A stretch of 64,000 bases of DNA, taken from the NCBI RefSeq assembly GCF_000024845.1, contig NC_013501.1, positions 3,080,874-3,144,873 on the forward strand, read 5' to 3'. The notes beneath the pieces are model-generated. The model saw only the letters and a list, made by a program, of their open reading frames with translations. It made no database searches and was not told the DNA's origin. Each line of letters starts with the position of its first letter. The stretch's first letter is position 1. Below are positions 1-12,677 of the stretch, piece after piece. The position numbers and the translations under genes were made by a program. This DNA comes from Rhodothermus marinus DSM 4252 (lineage in GTDB: Bacteria > Bacteroidota > Rhodothermia > Rhodothermales > Rhodothermaceae).

Positions 1-90
1 CCGAAACAGGTGTTTTCCATCGAACAGGCGGTCCGGCAATTGATCGACGCGCTGCGTAACGGCGCAACCGGTTCGGACACCCAACCGTAG
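1..90 (+). CDS. C-terminal end of an unidentified protein (partial)
   Basis: The window opens inside a reading frame that runs 29 codons to a TAG at 88-90. The visible tail (…FSIEQAVRQLIDALRNG…) looks like a short amphipathic helix followed by a polar end. Too little is present to assign a family. The next gene is on the same strand about 100 bases later. Confidence 0.5.
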   Translation, partial: PKQVFSIEQAVRQLIDALRNGATGSDTQP

Positions 91-195
91 ACGTTGTCAG
101 ACACCGGGCACGCTCGGAAGCCTGATGGATTTTCGGCCCGAATTTTGTTCAGAGTTCATGAAGAACGAAAGGAAGAACCCAACCGGTTGCAAGCC

Positions 196-450
196 ATGCG
201 CGCCACGAAACAACGTCTTGCCGGTTCGGCACTGGCCCGCCTGTTCGCCTACTACCTGACCGGTCGCATTGCCGAAACCCAGTGGCGACAGCTTTCGCGC
301 CTGCTGGACGCCCGTACGGCCACACCGGAAGAACGTGAGGCGATGGCCGCCTTCTTCAGCGATCTGCTGCAGGAGCGCGGGGCTGAAGTCCGCATCCCGC
401 GCCTGAAAGAATTTCGCGATCTGCTGGCGACCGCGCGCATGGCCGTATAG
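196..450 (+). CDS. Small hypothetical protein, 84 aa
   Basis: Unrecognised small, Arg- and Ala-rich, helical, soluble protein with no signal peptide or membrane segment. The frame stays open upstream to a TTG at 94, but I chose the ATG at 196 because the residues before it are low-complexity and look untranslated. It contains the segment FAYYLTGRIAETQWRQLSRLL followed by an acidic helix, which could be a small protein-interaction fold. It ends just before a clear intrinsic terminator at 478-510, which supports a real transcription unit. No function is proposed. Confidence 0.55.
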   Translation: MRATKQRLAGSALARLFAYYLTGRIAETQWRQLSRLLDARTATPEEREAMAAFFSDLLQERGAEVRIPRLKEFRDLLATARMAV

Positions 451-477
451 ATTTTCCGCCGCGTGGCTTATTTTTCC

Positions 478-510
478 GCCGAACCCCCTGCAGGGTTCGG
501 CTTTTTATTT
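478..510 (+). terminator. Intrinsic terminator
   Basis: GCCGAACCC, a six-base loop and GGGTTCGGC form a perfect 9-bp GC-rich stem, followed by TTTTTATTT. It closes the short transcription unit before the HMG-CoA lyase gene. Confidence 0.85.
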
Positions 511-542
511 CCCGAAAAGCCTGCACGAATCCGAAACGGACC

Positions 543-1484
543 ATGCCCATGCAGCTTCCCGAAAGCGCTTCGATCTGTGAGGTAGGACCACGCGACGGCT
601 TCCAGTATGAAACGACCTTCATCCCCACCGAACGCAAGGTGGCCGTCATCGAGCGGCTCGTTGAGGCCGGTGTGCGCCGTATTCAGGTGACCTCTTTCGT
701 ACACCCGAAGTGGGTTCCCCAGATGGCCGACGCCGAGGAGGTCTGCCGCCGCCTGCCCGACCGGGACGACGTGATTTTTTCCGGGCTGGCCCTGAACGTG
801 AAGGGCGTCGAGCGGGCCCATGCAGCCGGACTTCGCTACGTGGACCTTTCGATCGCCACGCACGACGAGCACAGCCTGGCCAACGCAAACATGACCGTGG
901 CCGAGGCCGTCCGCCAGGCCGAGGCCATGATCCGCCTGGCCCATCATTACGACATGCAGCCGCAGCTCGGACTCCAGACCGTCTTCGGCTACAAACAGCC
1001 CGGCGACACGCCACTACAGCGCATCCGGGAGCTGGCCCGCCGATTCGTGGACCTGGGCCTCGAGTCGTTCTCGCTGGCCGACACGACCGGCATGGCTCAT
1101 CCCGTTCAGATTCAGGAGTACGTGGAGGCCGTGCGCGAAGAGATCGGCGACACGCCGCTCGTGCTGCACCTGCACGACACGCGCGGCATGGGGCTGGCCA
1201 ATGTGCTGGCGGCCCTGCAGTGCGGCGTTACGCGCTTCGACACCTCGCTGGGCGGGCTGGGCGGCTGTCCCTTCATCCCCGGCGCCACGGGCAACATCGC
1301 CACCGAAGACACGGTCTACATGCTCGAGGCCATGGGCGTGCGCACGGGGATCGACTACCGCCGCGTGGCCGAGCTGGCGCTCGAACTCGAAGCGTTCCTG
1401 GGGAAGGAACTGCCCGGCCGCCAGACGCGCCTGCTGGCCCGCCAGCGGGCGCTGGCCGCTTCCGAATCGCGTCCCTGCTCCTGA
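543..1484 (+). CDS. Hydroxymethylglutaryl-CoA lyase
   Basis: Cleaves 3-hydroxy-3-methylglutaryl-CoA to acetyl-CoA and acetoacetate, the last step of leucine degradation; cytosolic. At 313 aa it has the family length and a DRE-TIM metallolyase fold. The N-terminal EVGPRDGFQ motif carries Arg17 and the metal ligand Asp18. HLHDTRGMG supplies His209 and His211. GGLGGCPF near residue 242 is the signature loop with the catalytic Cys. The related 2-isopropylmalate and homocitrate synthases lack this Cys loop, so the lyase call is firm. The start could be ATG 543 or ATG 549. It converges on gcvP with a 6-bp gap. Confidence 0.9.
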   Translation: MPMQLPESASICEVGPRDGFQYETTFIPTERKVAVIERLVEAGVRRIQVTSFVHPKWVPQMADAEEVCRRLPDRDDVIFSGLALNVKGVERAHAAGLRYVDLSIATHDEHSLANANMTVAEAVRQAEAMIRLAHHYDMQPQLGLQTVFGYKQPGDTPLQRIRELARRFVDLGLESFSLADTTGMAHPVQIQEYVEAVREEIGDTPLVLHLHDTRGMGLANVLAALQCGVTRFDTSLGGLGGCPFIPGATGNIATEDTVYMLEAMGVRTGIDYRRVAELALELEAFLGKELPGRQTRLLARQRALAASESRPCS

Positions 1485-1490
1485 GCCCGC

Positions 1491-4361
<2,871 letters not shown>

Positions 4362-4504
4362 AGCGTTGTGCTCCACTTCATCAAAACCCGGTCGGTAAAT
4401 GTCTGAACGCCTGTTCGAGTTCAGGTTTGGCGGATTCTTCAGAAGTATTCCGGCACCTGACCGAAAAACTACGGGTAAAGTATGCCTCCAGAAAATTTCA
4501 ATCA

Positions 4505-5728
4505 ATGTGGGTGCGCATGAACGTAACCGTTGTCGTTCCGTCGCCGTTGCGGGGTACCGATCCGGACTCGTTTGCCGAACGCACGGTTCGAGAGCGCTGG
4601 CCGCGCATTGTGGCCCAGACGATTCGCGAAAACGACTTTCCCGAAGCGGTCAACGAGCGGCTGTGGGCACTGCACCGGGAGCTGCCGGACGGCCCCATCC
4701 GTCCGATTCAGGATCCGGGCGCCCCGGATCTGCCGCTCTGGGATGAGTGGGTGGCCCCATATCTGGGTGAAACCTGGGCCTCGGCACCCTGGCTTTTTAC
4801 CGAACACTACCTGTACCGGCGCATCCTCGAAGCGACCGGCTATTTCCAGCCCGGTCCTACCTATCTACATGATCCATTTCGGAAGCAGAAAACGGAAGCA
4901 CTGGATCCGGCCGCCGAGGCCGTGATCGTGCTGGCCCGTGCCGCCAACGAGCGGGCCACGCAGCCGGAGCTGGCCCGCGCCCAGTTGCCCCTGCTGGTAC
5001 GTACGGCGCTCTGGGGCAATCAGATCGACCTGAGCATGTGGTCGGCCGGCGAAGCGCCCCGTCACCTGGGCACCGATCGGGAAACGGCCCACCTGCTGGC
5101 CGACGACACCGACGCGCTGCTGGCCCACCTCGAAGCGGTGGCACCGGCCCGCATCGACCTGCTGGCCGACAACGCCGGCTTCGAGCTGCTGTGCGACCTG
5201 GTGCTCGTCGATGGCCTGCTGGCGGCCGGCTACGCCCACACCGTCGTACTGCACCTGAAGGCGCACCCCACGTTCGTCTCCGACGCGATGATCGCAGACG
5301 TGCTGGAGACGCTCGACGTGCTGGCCGCCGCTCCGGATCCCGCTCCCCGCGCTCTGACCGAACGCCTGCGTGGCTATCTGGCGGCGGGACGTCTTCGCCT
5401 TTCGGACAGCTTCATCTGGAACTGTCCGCTGCCCATGCGGGCCTTCCCGAAGCTTCCGCTGGCCGATCTGGCCCGCTCCAACCTGGTCATCGCCAAAGGC
5501 GACGCCAACTACCGCCGCCTGGTGGACGACGCCCACTGGCCCTTTACGACGCCTTTTGCCGAAGTGGTGGGTTACTTTCCGGCCCCCCTATTGGCGCTGC
5601 GCACGCTCAAAGCTGAAGTGGTGGTGGGGCTCGACGAAGCGCGCATCCGCGAAGTCGCCGCGCAGGACCCGGAGTGGATGACAAATGGTCACTGGGGCGT
5701 GATTCAGTTCTACCGCCCTGCCCGCTGA
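4505..5728 (+). CDS. DUF89 / ARMT1-like metal-dependent phosphatase
   Basis: Member of the DUF89 damage-control phosphatase family, which hydrolyses phosphate from damaged sugar-phosphate metabolites with Mn2+ or Co2+; the eukaryotic relative ARMT1 prefers fructose-1-phosphate. The 407-aa protein has the metal-site pattern of the family: Asp222-Asn223 in [11 protein letters not shown], Asp260 in HPTFVSDAM, and the phosphate-binding [11 protein letters not shown] around residues 329-339. The frame extends upstream to a TTG at 4427, but ATG 4505 (or 4517) fits better. The true substrate cannot be read from sequence. Convergent with rnc, 3-bp gap. Confidence 0.85.
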   Translation: MWVRMNVTVVVPSPLRGTDPDSFAERTVRERWPRIVAQTIRENDFPEAVNERLWALHRELPDGPIRPIQDPGAPDLPLWDEWVAPYLGETWASAPWLFTEHYLYRRILEATGYFQPGPTYLHDPFRKQKTEALDPAAEAVIVLARAANERATQPELARAQLPLLVRTALWGNQIDLSMWSAGEAPRHLGTDRETAHLLADDTDALLAHLEAVAPARIDLLADNAGFELLCDLVLVDGLLAAGYAHTVVLHLKAHPTFVSDAMIADVLETLDVLAAAPDPAPRALTERLRGYLAAGRLRLSDSFIWNCPLPMRAFPKLPLADLARSNLVIAKGDANYRRLVDDAHWPFTTPFAEVVGYFPAPLLALRTLKAEVVVGLDEARIREVAAQDPEWMTNGHWGVIQFYRPAR

Positions 5729-5731
5729 ACC

Positions 5732-6514
5732 TCAGGTGCCGTCTTCCTCGACCGTTTCGGTCGCCTGCAGACGGGCGAGCGCCTCCCGGGCAGCCTGCTG
5801 CTCGGCCTGTTTCTTACTGCCGGCCGTGCCTCGACCCAGCCGTCGGTTGCCGATCCAGGCCTCCACGGTGAACGTCCGGGCATGGCTGGGTCCCTCTTCG
5901 GCCACCACGCGATAGCGCGGCTGCGGCCACCCCCGCGCCTGGGCGAATTCAAGCAACAGGCTCTTGTAGTTGTCCGGCCGCCGGGCCAGCGCCTCCAGAT
6001 CGAGCGGCGCCAGCAGCGCACGCTCCACGAACGCGCGCGCGGCCTCCAGCCCCAGATCCAGATAGATCGCCCCGACAAGCGCCTCGAACGCATCCGACAG
6101 AATCGAATCGTTGTCCCGTCCGCCGGCCCGCTCCATGTTTTCACTCAGCCGCACGTGCGCCCCCAGTCCCAGCCGACGGGCGGCCTGTGCCAGCGCCTCG
6201 CGATTGACCAGCTTGGCCCGAAGCCGGGTCAGGAAGCCCTCGTTGCGATCCGGGAAGTGCTCGTACAGATAGGCCGCCACAACGAAGCCCAGCACGGCGT
6301 CACCCAGAAACTCCAGCCGCTCGTTCGAATGCAGATGACTGTCGGGCTGCCCGCGCAGCACGCTGCGGTGCGTCAGCGCCTGTTCATAGAGCGCGGCATT
6401 ACGGACCGGAAGGTCCGTCAGGCGTCGCACGATTTCCAGCGTCTCGGTTGTCTCCGGCGCCGTCGTTTCGGCCGGTCGCAGCCACCTCTGCAGTCGCTCC
6501 AGCAATCCTCTCAT
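5732..6514 (-). CDS. rnc: Ribonuclease III
   Basis: Double-strand-specific endoribonuclease for rRNA precursors and structured mRNAs. The 260-aa protein has the RNase III signature NERLEFLGDAVL (residues 64-75, with Glu68 and Asp72) and the second acidic pair Asp141/Glu144 in LSDAFEALVGAIYLD, so the catalytic metal site is complete. A double-stranded RNA-binding domain follows (about 185-252, ending in GSKKQAEQQAAREAL). In many bacteria rnc follows acpP-fabF; here those genes are about 30 kb away. Confidence 0.95.
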   Translation of the reverse strand: MRGLLERLQRWLRPAETTAPETTETLEIVRRLTDLPVRNAALYEQALTHRSVLRGQPDSHLHSNERLEFLGDAVLGFVVAAYLYEHFPDRNEGFLTRLRAKLVNREALAQAARRLGLGAHVRLSENMERAGGRDNDSILSDAFEALVGAIYLDLGLEAARAFVERALLAPLDLEALARRPDNYKSLLLEFAQARGWPQPRYRVVAEEGPSHARTFTVEAWIGNRRLGRGTAGSKKQAEQQAAREALARLQATETVEEDGT

Positions 6515-6656
6515 GTCGGTTCACCAGAAACTTCTTTTCAAAGATACGGGACCCGGCGAAAAGATCCTGTAATGCTTCGCCACACGGTGAAACTTCTAAC
6601 CGGCTGAACTTTTGCTTCTGATGGTACTTCTCTGGCGCGAAAAATTCGTGCAGCTT

Positions 6657-7970
6657 ATGGCGCAGGATCGTCCCCGGGTGGTGATCGTGGGCGCCGGCTT
6701 TGGCGGGCTGACACTGGCACGGGCGCTGCGCCGTGACCCCGTCGAAGTGGTGCTGATCGACCGCCAGAACTACCACACCTTCCAGCCGCTGCTCTACCAG
6801 GTGGCTACGGCGGGCCTGGAGCCGGAAGAAATCGCCCACGCCGTGCGCGGCATCTTTCAGGGACGCCGCAATTTCCGCTTCGTCATGGGCACGGTGGTGG
6901 GCGTCGACTGGGACGCACAGGCCGTGCTGCTGGAAGACGGCGACCGCATCGACTTCGACTATCTGGTGCTGGCGGCCGGAGCCACAACGAACTACTTCGG
7001 CATCGAAGGCGCTGCCGAATATTCCTTCTCTCTCAAGACACTCGAGGACGCGATCGCCCTGCGCAGCCACATCATCCGTCAGTTCGAAGAAGCTGACCGT
7101 CATCCGGAGCGCATCCGGGAGGGCCTGCTCAACATCGTGGTGGTGGGCGGCGGCCCGACCGGCATCGAGATGGCCGGGGCGCTGGTGGAATGGTTCGAAC
7201 TGGTCTTTCGCAAGGATTACCCGCACCTGCCCATGAACCGGGCGCGGGTGCTGCTCGTCGAAGCGCTCGACACGGTGCTGGCCACCTACGACGAGCGGCT
7301 GCAGCAGTATGCCCGCCGGCAACTTCGCCGCCGGGGCGTAGAGCTGCACCTGGGCGATCCGGTGGCCCGCGTCACGCCGGACGCGGTCTATCTGCAGAGC
7401 GGCGAGCGCATTCCCACACGGACGGTCATCTGGGCGGCCGGCGTGCGCGCCTGCCCGCTGGCCGACCGGCTGGGGCTGCCGCAGACGCGCGGCGGACGCA
7501 TCGAAGTAGAAGCAGACCTGCGCGTGCCCGGCCACCCGAACGTGTTCGTCATCGGCGACCTGGCCGCCAGCCGCGACGAAAACGGCCGCCTGCACCCCCA
7601 GATGGCGCCCGTGGCCATTCAGGGCGCCCGACACGTGGCCCGACAGATCCGGCGTCTGCTGCAGGGTCAGGAAACCGAGCCGTTCCACTACCGACATCGC
7701 GGCACGATGGCCACGATCGGCCGCCATGCCGCCGTAGCCGAACTGAAAGGCGGCCTTCGCCTGACGGGTCCGCTGGCCTGGTTCGCCTGGCTGGCGCTGC
7801 ACCTGGTGCAGCTCATCGGCTTCCGCAACCGGCTGCAGGTGCTCATCAACTGGGCCTGGAACTACTTCACCTACGACCGCAGCGCCCGCCTCATCTTCCA
7901 CATCCAGCCCGTCCCGGCCGACTATCTGCCGGCGTACGCCCCACCCCAACAGACCACAACCGAGGCTTAG
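6657..7970 (+). CDS. ndh: Type II NADH dehydrogenase (NDH-2)
   Basis: Single-subunit, non-proton-pumping NADH:quinone oxidoreductase with FAD, a peripheral membrane protein. Two dinucleotide folds are visible: VVIVGAGFGG at the N terminus for FAD and VVVGGGPTGIEMAGAL mid-protein for NADH. NYHTFQPLLYQVATAGL is the NDH-2 signature, and the late hydrophobic segment WFAWLALHLVQLIGF is the usual membrane-contact region. I chose ATG 6657 (MAQDRPRVVIVGAG, 437 aa); a TTG at 6612 and an ATG at 6621 add only a non-conserved extension. Its last 4 bases overlap the end of the convergent antiporter gene. Confidence 0.93.
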   Translation: MAQDRPRVVIVGAGFGGLTLARALRRDPVEVVLIDRQNYHTFQPLLYQVATAGLEPEEIAHAVRGIFQGRRNFRFVMGTVVGVDWDAQAVLLEDGDRIDFDYLVLAAGATTNYFGIEGAAEYSFSLKTLEDAIALRSHIIRQFEEADRHPERIREGLLNIVVVGGGPTGIEMAGALVEWFELVFRKDYPHLPMNRARVLLVEALDTVLATYDERLQQYARRQLRRRGVELHLGDPVARVTPDAVYLQSGERIPTRTVIWAAGVRACPLADRLGLPQTRGGRIEVEADLRVPGHPNVFVIGDLAASRDENGRLHPQMAPVAIQGARHVARQIRRLLQGQETEPFHYRHRGTMATIGRHAAVAELKGGLRLTGPLAWFAWLALHLVQLIGFRNRLQVLINWAWNYFTYDRSARLIFHIQPVPADYLPAYAPPQQTTTEA

Positions 7971-9973
7971 GCCTCGTCCACCGGCGGCCGCGGGGGGCGG
8001 AAAAGATCGGCGCAGCGGGCGAACTGATCGGCCAGCCCGATGAGCACGAGCCGATCACCGGGTTCGATGCGAAAGTCGCCGGCGGGACTGCCGATCGTCC
8101 GGTTGCCCCGACGCACGGCCAGTACGGTCAGCCCGTAGCGCTGGCGCAGGTTCAGTTCGGCCAGCGTCTTGCCTGCCACCGGTGCGCCTTCGCGCACCAC
8201 GACGGCCCGCGTGTGGAGGCCCTCTTCGTCGAGCCCCTGCAGCACCATCAGGTGAGCTTCCTGAATGCTGCCCCGGAAGATCCGGTAGTCGCCCGAGCGG
8301 ATGGCCGCCACCTGCCGCTGAATCTCATCCTCCGGCACGAAGTAGGCCTGCAGCACCTGTGTGAAGATCCGCACGGACGTTTCCAGCTCCTCGGGCACCA
8401 CGATGTCGGCACCGGCCCGCTGAAGCGGCTCCACATCCCGCAGAAAGCGCGTGCGCACGATGATCTGAAGCGTCGGGTTCAGAAAGCGCGCCAGTTCCAC
8501 GATGCGCCGCGTGGCGGCCTCGTCGTTGATCGCCACCACGCACACCTTGGCTCGATCGATGGCCGCATGCTCCAGGATATGTCGGCGGCTGGCATCGCCG
8601 TACAGGATGGGAATGCCCTCCGCTCGGGCGGCCCGGACCGTGTGCGGGTTCAACTCGATGACAATGAACGGAATGCCCGTCTCCCGGAGCACACGCACCA
8701 GACGCTGCCCGGCCGGTCCGTAGCCCACCACGATCACATGGTCCTCGAGCGCGGCTTTTTCCGGAGGCGCTTCGGGCGCGGCGCCTTCGCGTCGGAGCAG
8801 TTGCACGTTCAGCCGTCGTCCGAGCGCCATCAGAAACGGCGTGGCGGCCATGAGCAGCACTGTCGCGGCCAGCAGACCCTGCGTGCCGGCCTCCCCCATC
8901 CCGGCCGGCGTGAGTCCCACGTCGCGTCCGGCCTGCGCCAGCACGAACGAAAACTCTCCGATCTGCGCCAGCGTCAACCCGAGCGCCAGCGCCACCCGCA
9001 TCGGGTAGCCCAGCAGACGTGTGGCGGCCGCCGTCGCCAGCACCTTCACCAGGAGCACGCCCAGCACGATCCCCACCACCAGCAACGGCCGTGCGAGCAC
9101 GAACGACACGTCGAGCAAAAGTCCCACCGACACGAAGAAGACAGCATTGAACAGCGCCTTGAGCGGGAGAATCTCACTCAGGGCGTACTCGCTGTAGGTG
9201 CTTTCGCTGACGACCAGCCCCGCCAGAAAGGCTCCCAGCGCCAGGCTGACGCCGAACAGACTGGTCACCCAGGCCGTCCCGAAGCAGATGGCCACCACCG
9301 ACAGCAGAAACAGCTCGTGGCGGCGCGTGTGGGCGATGCGTTCCAGCAGCCAGGGAACGAGCCGGCGGGCCAGCACGAGCACGCCGCCCACGACCAGCAG
9401 CGCCTCGCCGAGTGCCCGGAGCGTCTCGAGCGCAGAGCCGTGCCCGCCGCCCAGCACGGGCACCAGCAGCACCATGGCCACGATGGCCAGATCCTGAAAG
9501 ATCAGCATGGCCACGGCCAGGCGCCCGACCACCGTGTCGGTCTCCTGCCGATCGCTGAGCACGCTCAGCACGATCGCCGTGCTGCTGAGTGCCACCAGAA
9601 AGCCCGTAAAAATCGCCGCACGCACGTCGATGCCCAGCGCCAGCGACAACCCGAGTACGACCAGCGTGGTCAGCCCCACCTGCAACCCGCCCCCCAGGAG
9701 CAGTTCGCGCCAGATGCGCCGGAGCTGGTCCAGCTTGAACTCGATGCCGATCGTGAACAGCAGCAGGATGACGCCGATCTCGGCCGTGTTCTGGATGAGC
9801 GTCTCGTTGCGGACCAGCCCCAGCACGCCCGGTCCGATCAGCACGCCGGCCAGCAGAAACCCCACGATCGGCACCAGCCGGATCTGATAGCACAGATAGG
9901 CGATCAGGACGCTCGTCACCACGAGCGCCACCAGCTCCCCCAGGAATGGCAAGGCAACGCCGGCCAGCAGCAT
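7967..9973 (-). CDS. CPA2-family cation:proton antiporter with RCK domains (KefB/KefC-like)
   Basis: Probable K+(or Na+)/H+ antiporter of the inner membrane, 668 aa. Residues 1-390 are hydrophobic, about 12 membrane helices, with the KefC-type LIFQDLAIV motif (Gln-Asp near 160-161). Residues 411-530 form an RCK_N (TrkA-N) nucleotide-binding domain starting VIVVGYGPAGQRLV. Residues 585-655 form an RCK_C (TrkA-C) domain ending EPGDRLVLIG, a fold known in other proteins to bind small ligands such as c-di-AMP. Last gene of the five-gene transporter operon, starting 4 bp after sbtB. Ion specificity cannot be decided from sequence. Confidence 0.9.
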   Translation of the reverse strand: MLLAGVALPFLGELVALVVTSVLIAYLCYQIRLVPIVGFLLAGVLIGPGVLGLVRNETLIQNTAEIGVILLLFTIGIEFKLDQLRRIWRELLLGGGLQVGLTTLVVLGLSLALGIDVRAAIFTGFLVALSSTAIVLSVLSDRQETDTVVGRLAVAMLIFQDLAIVAMVLLVPVLGGGHGSALETLRALGEALLVVGGVLVLARRLVPWLLERIAHTRRHELFLLSVVAICFGTAWVTSLFGVSLALGAFLAGLVVSESTYSEYALSEILPLKALFNAVFFVSVGLLLDVSFVLARPLLVVGIVLGVLLVKVLATAAATRLLGYPMRVALALGLTLAQIGEFSFVLAQAGRDVGLTPAGMGEAGTQGLLAATVLLMAATPFLMALGRRLNVQLLRREGAAPEAPPEKAALEDHVIVVGYGPAGQRLVRVLRETGIPFIVIELNPHTVRAARAEGIPILYGDASRRHILEHAAIDRAKVCVVAINDEAATRRIVELARFLNPTLQIIVRTRFLRDVEPLQRAGADIVVPEELETSVRIFTQVLQAYFVPEDEIQRQVAAIRSGDYRIFRGSIQEAHLMVLQGLDEEGLHTRAVVVREGAPVAGKTLAELNLRQRYGLTVLAVRRGNRTIGSPAGDFRIEPGDRLVLIGLADQFARCADLFRPPRPPVDEA

Positions 9974-9977
9974 TCGC

Positions 9978-10280
9978 TCAGACGTATTTGTCGCCCCGCA
10001 CGACCTCGACCGGCTGGGCGTATACGATCACCGCATAGTACTGAAAATAATGCTCGGCAATGTGCTCGATGATCCGATCGGCCACCTCGGGACTGACGAT
10101 CGTTTCGATTTTCACGTTGTGGCCCTCCCATTCGCTGGCCCGCACGCCGCGCGACCCTTCGCCGGACACCTCGGTCAGCGTGTAGCCACGGGCGCCCAGC
10201 TCTTTCAGTTCGCGCAGCAGCCGCTCCTGCAGCACGCGTTCGGCCACAATGGTTACCAGCTTGAGCGTTACCGTCAGCAT
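9978..10280 (-). CDS. sbtB: SbtB-like PII-family regulator of bicarbonate transport
   Basis: Small (100 aa) PII-like trimer-forming protein. In cyanobacteria SbtB binds adenine nucleotides (AMP, cAMP, ATP, c-di-AMP) and gates the SbtA bicarbonate transporter. It has the ferredoxin-like layout with the SbtB-type flexible T-loop region GEGSRGVRASEWEGHN, and it lies 4 bp after sbtA, which makes the assignment strong. Start ATG 10280 has a good GGAGGA ribosome site 9-10 bases upstream, inside the end of sbtA. Oddity: the protein stops at VVRGDKYV and lacks the C-terminal CGPxGC redox loop of many cyanobacterial SbtB proteins. Confidence 0.85.
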   Translation of the reverse strand: MLTVTLKLVTIVAERVLQERLLRELKELGARGYTLTEVSGEGSRGVRASEWEGHNVKIETIVSPEVADRIIEHIAEHYFQYYAVIVYAQPVEVVRGDKYV

Positions 10281-10284
10281 GGGC

Positions 10285-11244
10285 TTATCCTCCGATCCAT
10301 TGTGCCAGGGCAAAATACAGCGGGATTCCCAGCGTCAGGTTGAACGGGAAGGTGATGCCCAGCGAAGCCGTCAGGTAGAACGTTGGATTGGCTTCGGGAA
10401 GCGAGATGCGCACGGCGGCCGGCGCTGCAATGTAGGACGCGCTGGCCACCATGGCGCCCAGCACGGCACTTCCTCCCACCGACAGCCCGGCCCAGTGGCC
10501 CAGCACGACGGCCAGTGAGCCGTGCAGGATGGGCATCACAATGCCGAATCCCACCAGAAACGCCCCCACTTTCTTCAGATCGCGCAGGCGCCGGGCAGCC
10601 ACCAGCCCCATCTCGAGCAGGAAGAGCGTGAGCGCCCCCTTGAAGCCGTTCACAAAAAAGGGCTCCACCTGCTTGAGCCCTTCCATACCCGATAGATACC
10701 CGATGACCAGTCCACCCACGAGCAGCACCACACTCCGACCGGCCAGCACTTCGTGCAGCCCCTCGCGCCAGGAGCCGTGATGGTTCGAGCGTGTGAAGGC
10801 GATCATCAGCGCCACGACGATGGCCGGCACCTCGAGCATGGCCACCAGCGCCGGCATGAACCCTTCGGCCGGATTGCCCTGAAGCTGCCCGAAGGCCTGC
10901 GCCGCGATAAACGTCACGGCCGAGACCGAGCCGTAGTGCGCCGCGATGGCCGCCGCGTTGATCCGGTCCATGCGGCCGATCTTGCGCAGCACCACGTACG
11001 ACGTGATCGGCGTCAGCATGCCCAGCGCCAGCGTCACCAGCGCCGGCCAGATCACCACGGCCCAGGGTGTGTGGCTCAGCTCGGCCCCGCCCTTGAGCCC
11101 GATAGCCAGCAGCAGGTAGATCGAAAGCGCCTGGTAAAGCGGCTCGGGAAACGAAAGATCGCTGCGAATCAGCTGGGCAATGATACCAAGGGCAAAGGCC
11201 AGAACGATGGGCGAGAGCAGGTTCGTCAGCAGGATCTCCAGCAT
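10285..11244 (-). CDS. sbtA: SbtA-type sodium-dependent bicarbonate transporter
   Basis: Inner-membrane Na+/HCO3- symporter family, 319 aa with about ten hydrophobic helices in two inverted halves. Family features include the N-terminal NLLSPIVLAFALGIIAQLIRSD, the glycine/serine-rich half-helix AAHYGSVSAVTF and its repeat ASASYIAAPAAVR, and the end GITFPFNLTLGIPLY. The gene sits between nhaA (61 bp upstream) and sbtB (4 bp downstream). In a presumed heterotroph it would supply bicarbonate for carboxylases (fatty acid, pyrimidine or anaplerotic) rather than for CO2 fixation; that is inference. Confidence 0.9.
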   Translation of the reverse strand: MLEILLTNLLSPIVLAFALGIIAQLIRSDLSFPEPLYQALSIYLLLAIGLKGGAELSHTPWAVVIWPALVTLALGMLTPITSYVVLRKIGRMDRINAAAIAAHYGSVSAVTFIAAQAFGQLQGNPAEGFMPALVAMLEVPAIVVALMIAFTRSNHHGSWREGLHEVLAGRSVVLLVGGLVIGYLSGMEGLKQVEPFFVNGFKGALTLFLLEMGLVAARRLRDLKKVGAFLVGFGIVMPILHGSLAVVLGHWAGLSVGGSAVLGAMVASASYIAAPAAVRISLPEANPTFYLTASLGITFPFNLTLGIPLYFALAQWIGG

Positions 11245-11305
11245 AGAACGGTTCCGGCTGGTTCACAGTAGCCGGCCGCCCAACGGCCCACGCTTTCTTC
11301 ATGTT

Positions 11306-12655
11306 TCACTCCGAAAGGGCTTCGGCCTGTTGAATTTTCCGTGCCCTTGCCAGAAACACCCAGCCGAGCAGCCCGGCCAGTAGCGAGGCGCCCAGAATGC
11401 CCAGCTTGGCCTGATCCAGCAGCAGCGGGGTAGGAAAAGCCAGCCCGGCGATGAACAGCGCCATCGTGAACCCGATGCCGCACAGACATCCCACACCCAG
11501 CAGCTGGCCCCAGGTCACGCCGGCCGGTAGTTCGGCCAGTCGCAGGCGCACCGCCAGCCAGGATGCCAGCAGCACGCCGATCGGCTTGCCAAGCAGCAGC
11601 CCCAGCACCACCCCGAGCGTGACCGGGTGCGTCAGGCTGAGCCCGCTGTCGCCTCCGAGCACCACGCCCGCGTTGGCCAGCGCAAACAGCGGCATGATGC
11701 CGTAGGCGACCAGGCCGTGCAGTCGGTGCTCCATGCGCGTGAGCGGCGCCTCGACCCGCTCGCAGGCCTGCTCCAGCGAGTAGACCGCGTCGCGCTGATC
11801 TTCGCTGAGCAGCCGGCCTGTCCCCGGATTTTTCCGGAACACGTCCAGCAGCCCCTGCACCTCGCGCAGAAACGCCGTGCCGTCGATCTTCCGACGGGCG
11901 GGAATCGTCAGGGCCAGCAGCACGCCGGCCACCGTGGCGTGCACGCCCGACTTGAACACGGCCAGCCAGAGCAGCACCCCCAGCAGACCGTACACCCAGA
12001 GCTGGCGCACGCCCAGCAGGTTGCACGCCCAGAGCAATCCCCAGACGACGGCGGCCGCCAGCAGCGCACCTACCGACAGATCGGCCGTGTAGAACAGCGC
12101 GATCACCAGCACGGCCCCCAGATCGTCCACGATGGCCAGCGCCGCCAGGAATACGCGCAATCCCACGGGCAATCCGCGCCCCAGCAGGGCGAGCACGCCC
12201 AGCGCAAAGGCGATGTCGGTGGCCATCGGAATTCCCCATCCGCGCTCGCCCGCGCCGCCCGCATTGAGCGTCAGGTACAGCAGCGCCGGCACGATCATGC
12301 CCCCGATCGCTCCGGCAATCGCCAGCCCGGCCTTCCGCGGCGACGACAGTTCGCCCACCAGCAGCTCCCGCTTGATCTCCAGCCCCACCAGCAGGAAAAA
12401 CAGCACCATCAACCCGTCGTTGATCCAGTGGAGCAGCGACTTGGAAAGTGCCGCTCCTTCGGGGCCGATCGTCCATTTTGTTTCCCAGAGTGCCCGGTAC
12501 GTCTCGCCCCAGGGCGAATTGGCCCAGACCAGCGCGATCACGGCACTGAGCAACAAAAGAGTGCCGCTGGCCGCCTCGGTGTGAAAGAACTCCTGAAAGG
12601 GACGAAACAGGCGATTCGTAATACGAGAACCACGCTCCTGCATGTTATCCGGCAT
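11306..12655 (-). CDS. nhaA: Na+/H+ antiporter NhaA
   Basis: Electrogenic Na+/H+ antiporter that exports Na+ using the proton gradient. The 449-aa protein has the hallmark [16 protein letters not shown] containing the paired aspartate region of the ion site, the opening helix [18 protein letters not shown], and [13 protein letters not shown]. Start is ATG 12655 or ATG 12643; I keep the first, though neither has a strong ribosome site. It lies 22 bp after the CPA2-EIIA fusion gene and 61 bp before sbtA. In this context it would rebuild the Na+ gradient that SbtA spends. Confidence 0.93.
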   Translation of the reverse strand: MPDNMQERGSRITNRLFRPFQEFFHTEAASGTLLLLSAVIALVWANSPWGETYRALWETKWTIGPEGAALSKSLLHWINDGLMVLFFLLVGLEIKRELLVGELSSPRKAGLAIAGAIGGMIVPALLYLTLNAGGAGERGWGIPMATDIAFALGVLALLGRGLPVGLRVFLAALAIVDDLGAVLVIALFYTADLSVGALLAAAVVWGLLWACNLLGVRQLWVYGLLGVLLWLAVFKSGVHATVAGVLLALTIPARRKIDGTAFLREVQGLLDVFRKNPGTGRLLSEDQRDAVYSLEQACERVEAPLTRMEHRLHGLVAYGIMPLFALANAGVVLGGDSGLSLTHPVTLGVVLGLLLGKPIGVLLASWLAVRLRLAELPAGVTWGQLLGVGCLCGIGFTMALFIAGLAFPTPLLLDQAKLGILGASLLAGLLGWVFLARARKIQQAEALSE

Positions 12656-12677
12656 TTGTGTTCTGGAATTCAGTCGT

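Noticed and set aside
7190-10072. Plus-strand open frame of 960 codons across ndh, the antiporter and sbtB
   Set aside because: It runs out of frame through recognised genes and its product is low-complexity Arg/His/Gln. No start signal.
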